A stretch of 64,000 nucleotides of DNA from Acinetobacter proteolyticus (GCF_000367945.1 NZ_KB849179.1:124001-188000); one strand, 5' to 3'; counted from the stretch's first letter, positions 27,330 to 36,971 are shown. A program made the numbers and translations. The notes: a model not told the origin generated them from the sequence alone.

Positions 27330-27998
27330 GTTTTGCTTGTGTACAGCTATTCTGATTGGTTTTTATTTAAATAAATATATATTAATCAGTTTGTTATTGA
27401 CTGGTTTGGTTTTTACATCCAAATTGCTAGATGTTTTTTTGTTTTTTCTGTTCATGCGTTTGTGTATTTTATGTTTTGTATTTTGGTTATTTAGGCTGAA
27501 CAAGCAATATGAATAATAGATTGAAAAAGATAAGTTTAAGAATAATATAGTTAAGTTTTAATAAATATATTTTTAAGCAAAATCATGTGATTGTATGTCT
27601 TATTTGGTTCGTACATATCTGTTTTAGATGAAGCATTCAGGATAAGAAAAACTTAAATATAAATTAATTTTATCTTTGTATTATAATTACAAAAAATAAA
27701 CCCATTCTTTTTTTAATTTGACGTTATTGAATACTTTAAATAATTGTATTTTATATTTATTTAAGTTTTTTTATAAATTTTATTTTCAAAAAGTTAGCTG
27801 CTTTGATGAGCTTTATTGAAGACTTTTCTCAATAGTTGTTTTTGTATATGGTTGAATTTATACAATAAATATTATTTTTGCTAAAGAGGTCAGTAAATGG
27901 TTTTTTGAAAAAATGCTAACTTTTGTGTATTAAATGCTAATTATTTTATGAGCAAAGGCGTTATTTTAATTTTTATATTATATAACCAAGGCGTAGAT

Positions 27999-28289
27999 GT
28001 GGTATATAAAAAAATTACAGTATCCGACTATCGGAAGATAAATAGAGAAAGTGAAGTTAAAGTAAATAAAAAATATCTGAAAAATGATTTATTTTTTTTA
28101 CTGGTGATGTGCTTGTGGAATTCAAATATTGGTTATATTTTTTTGTTTTTATACTTTGTAAATTATATTTTTGATAAAATGAGTGGTTATTATTTTTTGG
28201 TGGGTTTTTCTCTTTTATTTAGCTTTGGTTTAATCATTTCTATTTTCTTTTTAATGTTTGTTGTCGAACTATTTTTTTCATCGAAATAA
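27999..28289 (+). CDS. Possible small membrane protein
   Basis: Weakly supported ORF. A GTG at 27999 has AAGG 7 bp upstream and gives 96 aa; an ATG at 27948 extends it but lacks a ribosome binding site. The N-terminal 35 residues are polar and basic (KKITVSDYRKINRES), then two or three hydrophobic helices rich in Phe and Leu. AT-rich DNA favours such translations by chance, but the sharp change from charged to hydrophobic looks protein-like. No family is recognised. Confidence 0.35.
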   Translation: MVYKKITVSDYRKINRESEVKVNKKYLKNDLFFLLVMCLWNSNIGYIFLFLYFVNYIFDKMSGYYFLVGFSLLFSFGLIISIFFLMFVVELFFSSK

Positions 28290-28665
28290 TTTTTTTAAAT
28301 TTTAGTTTTAAAATAAATTTGATTTCAATATGGATCGATGTAAAAAACGCTATACTTTATATTTTGCACCAATTTAATGCATTTGTTTGTCATGTTTAGT
28401 ACATTGAAAAAATAATCAAAAATTGATTTGAGAATAGCTACTATTCATTACGATGAAATAATTTAGATGTTAAAAATAAAATTTTAAGAATTATAAAACC
28501 TTACTTTTATATAATTTGGCTTTTGAATTTTCAATAAAAATTGCTTTTAACTCTCTCTTTCGTGGAAGTGCTTTCACAATCTTAAAACTTTCCTTGAAAT
28601 GATAAGTTTTTTTATAGAAATGATAATTTTTTTATTGAATTTTAAAGTAGATTCTGAGCATTATC

Positions 28666-28681
28666 TGTGACTAATATCACA
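28666..28681. promoter_or_regulatory. CRP-like site upstream of the AraC-family gene
   Basis: TGTGACTAATATCACA fits TGTGA-N6-TCACA exactly, about 150 bp before the regulator's ATG. Only the half sites are symmetric. Confidence 0.5.
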
Positions 28682-28829
28682 AAAAATGGATTTTTTGCCG
28701 CATTAGTATGAAAAATGGAAAACTGGATTATCGTTAACTTTTAAGACTGATTAAATAATGTGCTTATGTAACTGGTTTTTTGATTCCTTTTCTGAGGTGG
28801 GCTTTTGGATATGATATGAGTGGGTAGCA

Positions 28830-29846
28830 ATGGTTTTGAGTAATCCTAATCAAGTTAAATTAGTATCAAGTTCGATGCTCAATTTACTGAATTATTTTTG
28901 TGTAGAAAATAACCTTAAAAATGCAAAATATTTGAATGATTATAAAACCAGTGAGCTCATTCCAATGGGGGAGTGGATTGAATTGCTGGAGGATATTAAT
29001 CAAAAAAAGCCTAAACCAACACTTGGGCTAGAAATATCAAAATATGTACAGCCTAAGCATTTAGGTATTTTAGGATACATTGCATCATCATGTGAAAATA
29101 TATTAGAGGTATTAAACGTTTTTATAAAATATCAAAGACTTTTTTGTGAGGCTAAACCTGCAAAGATGTCAATTTCTGATCAATTTATTGTCATTCGTTG
29201 GGGGGCAGATCCTTATCTAAAAAATAACCATCTGATAGATGAATTATTAATGGGAGTTTTTTATACTTTTTTAGATCAGTTAGTACACCCGAATAGAATA
29301 GAAGTTCAAAAAATTAGTTTTAGTGCAGAGAAAACAAAATTTTTTTATAATTACGAAAATTTCTTTGGCTGTCCTGTCGAGTTTGAAAGTGAAGATGTTG
29401 AAATATATATTTCAATGACAAGTCTGGACTTGGCTGTTTCAAATGCTGACCCCGTATTAAATGATATTTTAATCAAGCAAGCAAATCTACTGCTAGCAAA
29501 ACGTCCCAAGCTTGACCTTTTTGATGAATTAATACAGAAAACAATTATTCAAGCTGTGAGTAAGGGAAATATCAGCGTGGAAGAGGTTGCAAATAAATTG
29601 GGCTTACCAGCTCGGATATTTCAACTGAAATTAAAGCAGCAAGGTTATACCTTCAAAGAAAGATTGAATCAGGTTCGTAGAGATTTAGCTTTTGATTATC
29701 TTGCCGATCTCAATTTAAGCATTCTGGACATTTCCATGTTATTGGCCTACCAAGAGCAAACGTCCTTTATCCGGGCATTTAAAACATGGACAGGGATGAG
29801 CCCATTACAATATCGGAAGAAAAAAATCTTAAATCATCGTTCGTGA
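28830..29846 (+). CDS. AraC-family transcriptional regulator (OruR/ArgR-like type)
   Basis: A 338-aa regulator. Residues 1-220 form the arabinose-binding-like N-terminal domain seen in the OruR/VirS-type subgroup (KPTLGLEISKYVQPKHLGILGYIASSCENILEVL). The C-terminal AraC DNA-binding domain has two HTHs (SVEEVANKLGLPARIFQLKLKQQGYTFKERLNQVR and SILDISMLLAYQEQTSFIRAFKTWTGMSPLQYRK). The downstream TonB-dependent receptor is co-oriented and could be its target, since AraC-type proteins often regulate iron receptors. Confidence 0.92.
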   Translation: MVLSNPNQVKLVSSSMLNLLNYFCVENNLKNAKYLNDYKTSELIPMGEWIELLEDINQKKPKPTLGLEISKYVQPKHLGILGYIASSCENILEVLNVFIKYQRLFCEAKPAKMSISDQFIVIRWGADPYLKNNHLIDELLMGVFYTFLDQLVHPNRIEVQKISFSAEKTKFFYNYENFFGCPVEFESEDVEIYISMTSLDLAVSNADPVLNDILIKQANLLLAKRPKLDLFDELIQKTIIQAVSKGNISVEEVANKLGLPARIFQLKLKQQGYTFKERLNQVRRDLAFDYLADLNLSILDISMLLAYQEQTSFIRAFKTWTGMSPLQYRKKKILNHRS

Positions 29847-30098
29847 TTCTGGCATATTCCTCCTGCAATGTTGTTGTGCAGGGGGGACAACTTTAGGCCA
29901 TCTAGCCAATGCTTGTACCAATCATCACTTATAGGCTATATATCAAGATCATCATAAGTGGGACATGGATCGAATTTTAAAAATATTCAATCTCGACTTC
30001 AATGATTGAAACAAAAACAATTGCAGTACAATACGGAAGAGAGCGCTTTAGATGTCTAAAAAATTCTATCCATCCATTTACATTTATCTAAATGTAAA

Positions 30099-30113
30099 TG
30101 ATAATTAATATTA
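30099..30113 (+). promoter_or_regulatory. Fur-box-like sequence upstream of the TonB receptor
   Basis: TGATAATTAATATTA matches 12 of the 14 defined positions of the 7-1-7 Fur consensus TGATAAT-N-ATTATCA. It lies about 270 bp upstream of the receptor start, leaving a long structured leader between. Confidence 0.5.
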
Positions 30114-30162
30114 TTTGTGTCGTTTTGCTTAATTGAATGCGTTATGTTACCTCAATCTGCCT

Positions 30163-30202
30163 AGATAGCAGTTGATTCATCGTCGCTATCTAAAGGGCGA
30201 CG
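30163..30202 (+). promoter_or_regulatory. Two mutually exclusive hairpins in the TonB receptor leader
   Basis: AGATAGC (30163-30169) pairs with GCTATCT (30185-30191), and CGTCGC (30181-30186) pairs with GCGACG (30197-30202). The segments overlap, so only one stem can form at a time. AAAGGG in the second loop region precedes an 11-codon ORF (30205-30240). The rest of 29847-30371 holds no gene. Confidence 0.45.
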
Positions 30203-30371
30203 TCATGCTGCTGTCAGACCCCAGTCAATTATGTTTGTAGTCTGAATGATTTGGCGTATGCTGCAACGCTTTATTGAATCTTGTTTTTTATTATTTTTTA
30301 TATAGTTAGAACATCGATTATTTTAGCACCTGATTTAGGTTGCTGATGCTTTTGATCTTCTGGTGAAGTTT

Positions 30372-32717
30372 ATGTCCCAATCTCCCTCTCAAACAAAGGT
30401 GATTAAGCCTCTGGTACTGGCTATTGCTTTATCTATGTATGCTTTGACCATGCCTGTTTATGCAGATAATACCAAGGTTGTTTTGGCAAACACCATCACA
30501 AAAGTACCAACTGTACAAGCAGCATTGTCTAAGGCCAATGTTCAGAATCAAATTTATCAAATGACCCCCATTATTGTGCAGGCGGATAAGGAAGATACCA
30601 TCCAGTTTGGCCAGAGTGTCCTAAATCAAAAAGCGATTGACCGTTATCAAGCCAACAATGTTGCACAATTGCTGGACCACATGCCGAGTGTGGGTTCTGC
30701 CGGTTCTCCACGACCAGGTGGGCAAACCATTAATATCTTAGGTATGGGAGGTGTTGAGGATGTTCCGATTACCTTAGATGATTCGGTCAAAAGTTTTGAT
30801 AAATATCGACAAGGTTCAGTTTTTATTGAACCCGAACTGTTAAAAAAAATTACAGTCGATAAAGGTCCACATAATGTTGAAGTTGGAAATGGTGGTTTTG
30901 GAGGAAAAGTCACATTAGAAACCAAAGATGCCACTGATTTATTGGTTGATGACAAAAATATTGGGGCTTTTTTAAAATATTCACGTTTTTCGAATAATTC
31001 ACAAAATACCTATACAGGTGCTGTATATGGAAAGAGTGAAAATGGTGTCGTTGATGGGATGTTCTACTATACCAATCGAGATAGTGGCGATGTTCAACGC
31101 CCTGATGGCAGCAAGTTTTTGTATTCTGCGCAGCAGCAGGATACTTATTTGGCCAAACTTAATTTTCATCCGACAGACAGCCAAAAAATCAGTTTGAATG
31201 CAATGCAGAGTGGGCATAAAGGTTGGGAACCTTTTGCAGCAATGCGGGATCAAGATGCAGTTCCAACTGAAGCAGATATTAAAAAATATGGATATGAGGA
31301 GGCATGGAAACGTCGGTTGGTCTATCGCGACCAAAGCGATAGCAGCTATTCGGTTGGATATGAATTAAACCCTGAATCAAACCCTTATGTAAATTTAAAG
31401 GCAACAGCATCGTATTCAAAGACCGATCAACATGATCAAAGATTACCGAGCGTGACTGGATCTGCGGCAACACTGGGCAATGAAAGCTGGGTGACCTATA
31501 CCAATACAGCATTTAAACTCAGTAATATCAGTGATATTACAACAGACTACGGCACGCATAAATTAAAGGTCGGGGCACAATACCAAAAGATGGAGCAAAA
31601 CTCGCTCATTTACGATAAGAACAATGCCAAAAAACCAGACTATAACTTTGGTTATTATGAGCCAAACTATATGCCTTCAGGCAAACAGCAAATGCTGAGT
31701 GCATTTGTAGAAGATCAATATCAGATCAATAACTTCACCATTACCCCATCGCTCCGCTATGATCATATTACCAATACAGGTCATCCGAACCGAGCATCAC
31801 GTTATAATGATCCAAGCACAGGGCATGATTATTCCAGTAAGACCTATACCGGCTGGTCGCCACGTTTGGCTTTGGCTTGGAAACAGGCAGATTATCTCAC
31901 TTGGTTTGCCAATATCAGTAAAACATGGCGTGCACCCCGTGTCGACGAGCAATATTATGTGCAATCCGCAATAACTTCGGTGCCATCAACCAGTCGCTAT
32001 TTATTGCCCGAAAAAATGCTGGCGATCCGCCTCGGCAATGAAATGAATTTTGATGATGTTTTTGCAGAGCGAGATCATTTGCAAGTTCGTTTGACCTATC
32101 ATCATAATCGGGGTGGTGATGAAATTTTCCGCAATCGATCAACCTTCTGTAAGGCACAAGCGGAAAATAATGCCAATGGTGGAAATGGCAGCATTAATGA
32201 CTGTAATGGAAACTATAAGCATGGCTTTTACCGTAATGTCACTGATTATACGATCAAAGCCTATGAAGCTGAAATTTTCTATAATCAGCCGACTTGGTTC
32301 ACAGGATTAACCTATTCTTATATCCGAGGCCAACGAGATAATTCACCTGTAAATCCATGGTTTGAACAAAAAACATGGATGACAGATATCCCGCCGAAAA
32401 AGGCAACGGCGACTTTGGGGGTGAATGTGCCTGAACATCATTTAACGATGGGCTGGCGAGGGATCTTTGTGGCTAAACAAGATCGAAGCCTTTCAGATAA
32501 TGATAAGTCGATTGCTGCTTCCTCTTTTTCTTTACCCAAGACCAAAGGATATTCCTTACATGGTGTTTATGCGGATTGGCAACCGATTGGGGAAAAAGGA
32601 CCAACTTTGAATTTTTCAATCGACAATCTGTTTAATCGAGATTACAGAATGTATTTAGGGGAATATATGACCGGTACAGGTCGCGATTATAAGCTCAGTA
32701 TTTCACAGCGATTCTAG
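30372..32717 (+). CDS. TonB-dependent receptor, haem/haemoglobin/transferrin type
   Basis: Outer-membrane receptor of 781 aa taking up an iron source with TonB energy. A signal peptide ends at VYA-DNT. The plug domain covers about residues 65-190 (MTPIIVQADKED TonB-box-like entry, LDHMPSVGSAGSPRPGGQTINILGMGGVEDVPITLDD). The barrel includes WRAPRVDEQYY, related to the FRAP region of haem receptors, and ends in the C-terminal Phe signature SISQRF. General pattern fits the haemoglobin/transferrin/lactoferrin receptor family, though the ligand is not certain. ATG 30372 is preferred over GTG 30363 as GGTGAAG then serves as ribosome binding site. Confidence 0.85.
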   Translation: MSQSPSQTKVIKPLVLAIALSMYALTMPVYADNTKVVLANTITKVPTVQAALSKANVQNQIYQMTPIIVQADKEDTIQFGQSVLNQKAIDRYQANNVAQLLDHMPSVGSAGSPRPGGQTINILGMGGVEDVPITLDDSVKSFDKYRQGSVFIEPELLKKITVDKGPHNVEVGNGGFGGKVTLETKDATDLLVDDKNIGAFLKYSRFSNNSQNTYTGAVYGKSENGVVDGMFYYTNRDSGDVQRPDGSKFLYSAQQQDTYLAKLNFHPTDSQKISLNAMQSGHKGWEPFAAMRDQDAVPTEADIKKYGYEEAWKRRLVYRDQSDSSYSVGYELNPESNPYVNLKATASYSKTDQHDQRLPSVTGSAATLGNESWVTYTNTAFKLSNISDITTDYGTHKLKVGAQYQKMEQNSLIYDKNNAKKPDYNFGYYEPNYMPSGKQQMLSAFVEDQYQINNFTITPSLRYDHITNTGHPNRASRYNDPSTGHDYSSKTYTGWSPRLALAWKQADYLTWFANISKTWRAPRVDEQYYVQSAITSVPSTSRYLLPEKMLAIRLGNEMNFDDVFAERDHLQVRLTYHHNRGGDEIFRNRSTFCKAQAENNANGGNGSINDCNGNYKHGFYRNVTDYTIKAYEAEIFYNQPTWFTGLTYSYIRGQRDNSPVNPWFEQKTWMTDIPPKKATATLGVNVPEHHLTMGWRGIFVAKQDRSLSDNDKSIAASSFSLPKTKGYSLHGVYADWQPIGEKGPTLNFSIDNLFNRDYRMYLGEYMTGTGRDYKLSISQRF

Positions 32718-32750
32718 TCGTCTGGATGTGCTGCATTGAAATTAAATGAT

Positions 32751-32788
32751 AAGTACAGATGCAATCATACTGCTGAACATCTGTACTT
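32751..32788 (+). terminator. Stem-loop after the TonB receptor
   Basis: A perfect 11-bp stem AAGTACAGATG / CATCTGTACTT with a 16-nt loop, followed by TGATTT. A weak T-run makes it a possible terminator. Confidence 0.5.
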
Positions 32789-32928
32789 TGATTTAAGAAA
32801 AGATAATCGTGTCTCATATAATTAAAACTTAAATTTTCACCAAATGATAATTTTTTAAGGCTTTGCTGTTAATTTTTTAATGAATACTTTTTATACAATA
32901 AGGATGAGCTTTTTGCAGAGCATTGATA

Positions 32929-33207
32929 ATGAAAAAATGGATTTGCTTGACCTGTGGAAAGTACAAAAAGATTGCTCCAGAGCATTTGAAAACAGGGCAA
33001 ATTGTTTGCTTTTATCAGTTTAAAATTGATGCAGAAGAAATTCAGAGAATAATAAAAAAAGGGATTATCTTAAAACGGAAAAATAAAATCCTAACTATAT
33101 TGGATGAAGGTGAACTCTTTTATTTACTTGATAGAGATGTCTATCCGATCGATGCACCTGTAGACTTTATTTATAATATGTTTGGTAAGTGTTGCTGTTC
33201 TCAATAA
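32929..33207 (+). CDS. Small cysteine-containing protein, unrecognised
   Basis: A 92-aa protein of unknown family. It starts MKKWICLTCGKYKK, with a CxxC pair, and ends FGKCCCSQ with three adjacent cysteines. The middle is basic (IIKKGIILKRKNK) then acidic. The Cys at both ends could bind a metal or form disulphides; there is no signal peptide. ATG 32929 is preferred to TTG 32923. It follows the TonB receptor in the same direction, but an intervening stem-loop argues against strict co-transcription. Confidence 0.55.
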   Translation: MKKWICLTCGKYKKIAPEHLKTGQIVCFYQFKIDAEEIQRIIKKGIILKRKNKILTILDEGELFYLLDRDVYPIDAPVDFIYNMFGKCCCSQ

Positions 33208-33272
33208 AATAACGTGATATTCAAGTAAAATATTTATGTCCGTTAGATAAAATAAATTAAACAGTGGATCAT

Positions 33273-34199
33273 TTAATTGGTTAAGGCCGGGTTGAGATTG
33301 TGCCGTAATTGCGGAATTGAAAAATCTAAGAAAAGCTTGGTTGCCAATAGAATATTTTGTCGTGTTGGTATAAGCGCATTCACTAAAGAAGCTTGAGGTG
33401 ACCAGGCTGAATCAGTTTCAAAGACATTTACAAATTGGCCAGACTTCAATTCATTGATACATAAATACCAGGGGAGAACCGCAACCCCCATGCTGTGTTG
33501 TACAGCCGATTTAAGTACCGACATATTGCCACAGCTGATATAAGGTTCAAGTAGGACTGTATTTAAGTTATTATTTTGATTGGTAAATATTTGGGGGATC
33601 AGGTTTTTTTGCACACCTAATCCAATGAAGTTTAACTGTTTGAGCTGATCTGGATATTCAATTTTTTCTTTATTCTTCATGTAATCTTGACTGGCAACCA
33701 GTACCATTGGTAAATCACAGACTGGACGAATAATTAAACTGGAGTCATTGAGCAGTTTGGATGAAATTCTAAAAACCAGATCGACTTGTGCGCTGATCAA
33801 ATCAATATTGTGATCTGATGTGTTGATGATCACACGCAATTGCGGATATTGATGTAAGAACAAATTAAGAATAGGCAGCAATGCTTCTTGTGCAAATGTT
33901 GAGGAGCACCCAATTCTTAATATTCCTTTTGGGTCTCCTGCAAGATCTGTTGCAACGGCAAAAGCATTTTGTGCGGCTTGCTTGAGAGCTTTTGCATGAA
34001 TATAGACTTCTTCCCCAGCAGGTGTCAGAACAACATTTCGTGTATTGCGATGTAATAAACGGACGCCGATTCTATTTTCCAGTTCTGCAATATGTCGACT
34101 GAGTTTAGAGCGTTGCAGACCCAAATTACGTGCTGCAGCTGAAAAACCTGCGTGTTCGACCACCTCTGCAAATAATAACAGATCATCAAGTTTTTGCAT
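33273..34199 (-). CDS. LysR-family transcriptional regulator
   Basis: A 308-aa LysR regulator with N-terminal HTH (LDDLLLFAEVVEHAGFSAAARNLGLQRSKLSRHIAELENRIGVRLLHRNTRNV) and a type-2 periplasmic-binding effector domain (GCSSTFAQEALLPILN, AVLPWYLC). It is divergent from the metallo-beta-lactamase-fold gene at 34318 with a 118-bp gap, the classic LysR arrangement, so that gene is its likely target. Confidence 0.92.
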   Translation of the reverse strand: MQKLDDLLLFAEVVEHAGFSAAARNLGLQRSKLSRHIAELENRIGVRLLHRNTRNVVLTPAGEEVYIHAKALKQAAQNAFAVATDLAGDPKGILRIGCSSTFAQEALLPILNLFLHQYPQLRVIINTSDHNIDLISAQVDLVFRISSKLLNDSSLIIRPVCDLPMVLVASQDYMKNKEKIEYPDQLKQLNFIGLGVQKNLIPQIFTNQNNNLNTVLLEPYISCGNMSVLKSAVQHSMGVAVLPWYLCINELKSGQFVNVFETDSAWSPQASLVNALIPTRQNILLATKLFLDFSIPQLRHNLNPALTN

Positions 34200-34317
34200 G
34201 GCGGCCCAACCCTTTATTGTTGCTAGTTTTAGGACAGTATATTGCGGATTTTGTGGGTTTTGTCAGGGGGCTGAACTTGGTAGATTGGTCTTCGTGAATT
34301 CTATGCAAGGTTTATCG

Positions 34318-35298
34318 ATGAGCACATTTAAAAATCAAAGAATTAGGGCATCTCTGAGCAATAATTTTTTTGTAGCATTATTGCTGTCGCTACCTTTTAG
34401 CTCAGTTTTTGCGAAAGATAATGGGGTTCCTGTAGATCAATCGATCTATCAGAATCGTACAATTTTAACCGATTTTACCGCTGCATCTTGTCCTGATAAT
34501 CCAAGAAGTTTAACGCAGGTAAAAGGTAATCTTTATCGGCATACTACAGGTGCTGGTCTGGCAGTACATAGCGGTTTAGTCTTGATTACCAAAGAAGGGG
34601 CATTGGTAATTGATCCCGCAATGACATGTACGTCGACATGGCTAAAAGATGAAATTAAGACACGCTTTAATGTGCCTGTTAAATATGTCGTTTATACGCA
34701 CGCACATGCGGACCATATCAGTGGTGGACAGATATTTAAAGCAGATGGTGCAACTATTGTTGCCAATCAACGTAGTCTTGAGCCGATTGTGGGAGAAAAG
34801 TTAGCTACAGCATTACCCGATCGCGTTTTTGATCAGGATATGCAAATTAGCTTAGGGGGCGAGGAGGTACTTTTACATTATGTTGCACCGAGCCATTCAG
34901 ACAGTATGGTGATGGTACTTTTCCCTAAATACAAAGCGCTGCAATGTACTGATGTATGTGAAAGTAAAAGCATGCCATACAATGATTTTTTAGATTTTTA
35001 TTACACGGGTTGGATTGATACCTTGAATTGGGTAATCAAGCAAGATGTCGATTTTATCGACGTTGGACATTACAGCCCTGCAACGCGAGAAGATCAGATT
35101 GCATTGCGCGATTATATTGTCGACTTGCATCAACAAGTCCTTGATTTGGTTCGGGCAGGCCAGTCTTGGGATCAACTCTATCGTAATGTCAAATTTAGTC
35201 CGAATGTTCAGAACTGGATTGGATTCAGTACGATGAAAATGCCAAATATTCAGGGAATGTACCGTTGGGTATCGAATCATCGTAGAGGGAATTGGTAA
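34318..35298 (+). CDS. Periplasmic metallo-beta-lactamase-fold hydrolase
   Basis: A 326-aa MBL-fold enzyme with a signal peptide (LLSLPFSSVFA, cleavage before KDNG). The zinc motif THAHADHISGG (HxHxDH) is followed by APSHSDSM (His ligand) and VGHYSP (last His), as in subclass-B lactamase-like hydrolases. The conserved Cys in LQCTDVC takes the place where B1/B2 enzymes hold Cys, but overall similarity to true beta-lactamases is not clear by eye. The ATG at 34318 has AAGG 8 bp upstream; longer extensions run into the LysR gene. It is flanked by LysR genes on both sides. Confidence 0.82.
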   Translation: MSTFKNQRIRASLSNNFFVALLLSLPFSSVFAKDNGVPVDQSIYQNRTILTDFTAASCPDNPRSLTQVKGNLYRHTTGAGLAVHSGLVLITKEGALVIDPAMTCTSTWLKDEIKTRFNVPVKYVVYTHAHADHISGGQIFKADGATIVANQRSLEPIVGEKLATALPDRVFDQDMQISLGGEEVLLHYVAPSHSDSMVMVLFPKYKALQCTDVCESKSMPYNDFLDFYYTGWIDTLNWVIKQDVDFIDVGHYSPATREDQIALRDYIVDLHQQVLDLVRAGQSWDQLYRNVKFSPNVQNWIGFSTMKMPNIQGMYRWVSNHRRGNW

Positions 35299-35490
35299 TT
35301 GATAGATGATTGATAAAAATAAAGAGAGTTATGTAGGGTCATAATTTTAAAGCAATATGAATGTAGTGAACATGGTGATTTCTCATGGATTTGTTAGGGC
35401 GAATCTATGCGTCGCACCATGTATGAATACAGGGTTAGGCATGAAAGAGATGAAATTGATTTGGAATGTATCTGAACAACAGGTGAATGA

Positions 35491-36378
35491 GTGTTAGAGA
35501 TTAAAGATTTAGAAACGTTTATATATGCTGTTGAAAATTCTTCCTTAACTGTAACTTCAGAAAAGCTGGGTGTTGATCAGTCCACTGTCACGAAACGAAT
35601 TAATAATATTGAGAAAAAATTAAAAGGGAAGTTGTTTAATCGTAAAAGCCGCCCCTTGCAACTTACTCATTTTGGTGAAAAAGTTTATTTTAAAGGTCGT
35701 TATATTCTCGAGCAAATGGAACAATTAGAATATTTTTATCAGCAAGAAACTCTGACATATCAAGCAAAAATTAAAATAGGTGTTCCAATCACATTGGTCG
35801 ATGATCTGTCGGAATATATTTCGGAAAGATATAAGCATGACCACTATTTGACTGAAGTAGAAATGCAGAGCGGGTGGGGCCGGAGCTTAATTCAGCAAGT
35901 CGCCGAAGGTGAGTTGGCACTTGCGATTGTCATGATTCCGTCCAACCTTAATTTCTCCAGCCATTTATATTTTGAACAGATCGGTACGTTACCTTTAGTT
36001 ATTGTTTCGCTCAAAAATGGCATTAAGCAACATACAAGTTTGGAACGTTGCAGTAAAAAGGGATGGGTGATTCATCCTGAAGGTTGCTGTTTTAGGGAAT
36101 GTTTAAACATAGAGTTAAAGCAACGAAAGCTGTTTCTGTATGCGAATAAGGAAATCTTTGGCATAGAACCTCAATTACACAGTATTTTAAATGGGGATGG
36201 TCTGGGAATTTTTCCGAAACCCTTTATTGATCAGCATGCTGCATTTAATTCGAATCTTGAAATTATGGCTGTGGATGATTTTAATGTCAGTTTAAATGTG
36301 GGAATCATTTATGCCGATCAGCAGCATTTAAATGAGGTGAATTATTTTGCTGGAATTCTAAGAGAACGCTATTTCTAG
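35491..36378 (+). CDS. LysR-family transcriptional regulator
   Basis: A 295-aa LysR regulator starting at GTG with AGGTGA 4 bp upstream. The HTH reads LETFIYAVENSSLTVTSEKLGVDQSTVTKRINNIEKKLKGKLFNRKSR. The effector half is less typical but keeps the hinge IKIGVPITLVDDL. It is co-oriented with the MBL-fold gene and 192 bp behind it. A target cannot be named. Confidence 0.88.
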   Translation: MLEIKDLETFIYAVENSSLTVTSEKLGVDQSTVTKRINNIEKKLKGKLFNRKSRPLQLTHFGEKVYFKGRYILEQMEQLEYFYQQETLTYQAKIKIGVPITLVDDLSEYISERYKHDHYLTEVEMQSGWGRSLIQQVAEGELALAIVMIPSNLNFSSHLYFEQIGTLPLVIVSLKNGIKQHTSLERCSKKGWVIHPEGCCFRECLNIELKQRKLFLYANKEIFGIEPQLHSILNGDGLGIFPKPFIDQHAAFNSNLEIMAVDDFNVSLNVGIIYADQQHLNEVNYFAGILRERYF

Positions 36379-36523
36379 GGTGTGAACAGACCATGACTGG
36401 ACTTTATGACATCTACAGCAATAAGTTTAATGGAGTAAAGTTTTGGAGAAGATTTAAAGCAATACGTTCAAGCCCATATGTTAAGATAGTGCATTAAAAT
36501 TAAAAACAAGCTAGGGCTTGAGC

Positions 36524-36853
36524 ATGAGACGTACACTCGCTGTGATGGCTGTCTTGATCATATCCATAACAATTTATGCAACTGAAACACCTGTCAGCAA
36601 GAGCGGGGAACAGATGACCTCTGTAAATCCAGCACCAGAAAAAAGTAAGCTTTCACTTATTAAGCAGTCTACAAAAAAAGCAGATATAGATGAGGAAGTT
36701 GATACACAGGCCTTAAAATTAGGTGGAATTCATCGGCGGGAAGATGCAAGACAATATTTGGAATTAAAAAATCAAGTAGAACAAAGCAATGAACGGGACA
36801 ATGATAAAACTAAAAATCAGAAAGAAATATCCAATGTGGTGACACAAAAATAG
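36524..36853 (+). CDS. Small exported protein of unknown function
   Basis: A 109-aa protein with a signal peptide (MRRTLAVMAVLIISITIYA, cut before TETP). The mature part is charged and Gln/Lys/Asp rich and probably disordered or coiled (RREDARQYLELKNQVEQSNERDNDKTKNQ). AGGG precedes the ATG by 8 bp; a TTG at 36518 is less likely. No family recognised. Confidence 0.6.
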   Translation: MRRTLAVMAVLIISITIYATETPVSKSGEQMTSVNPAPEKSKLSLIKQSTKKADIDEEVDTQALKLGGIHRREDARQYLELKNQVEQSNERDNDKTKNQKEISNVVTQK

Positions 36854-36971
36854 ATTCTGTTTGATGTATTGGGACAATTGATCGCGTTGCTCTAGCTCAT
36901 TCCAACTGAGTGTGGTAATCATGAGGTGGTTTTCTATTTTTACTGTAGATGGGCATTCGGTAGGAGCTAAC

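Larger units (their letters stand above)
27330..28829. other. AT-rich region between pgaA and the AraC regulator
   Basis: About 1.5 kb of visibly AT-rich DNA, well above the flanks. It holds one possible small membrane protein (27999-28289), a CRP-like site (28666-28681) and otherwise no coding signal, repeat or RNA gene I can name. Its composition suggests a remnant of acquired DNA or a long regulatory region. Confidence 0.5.

Noticed and set aside
27253-27516. 87-aa hydrophobic ORF overlapping the pgaA start on the opposite strand
   Set aside because: It covers the CRP-type palindrome and pga promoter, is very AT-rich, lacks a ribosome binding site, and is the Phe/Leu/Ile product expected from such DNA.
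30163-30371. Cobalamin riboswitch before the TonB receptor
   Set aside because: No B12-box-like sequence was found; only local hairpins are present.
34045-34317. N-terminal extension of the MBL-fold gene
   Set aside because: It is antisense to the LysR gene; a signal peptide starts at 34318 with a good ribosome binding site.
34318-35298. Calling the MBL-fold gene an acquired carbapenemase
   Set aside because: Only the general zinc motifs are shared; no specific lactamase signature beyond the fold could be recognised and no mobile element is near.
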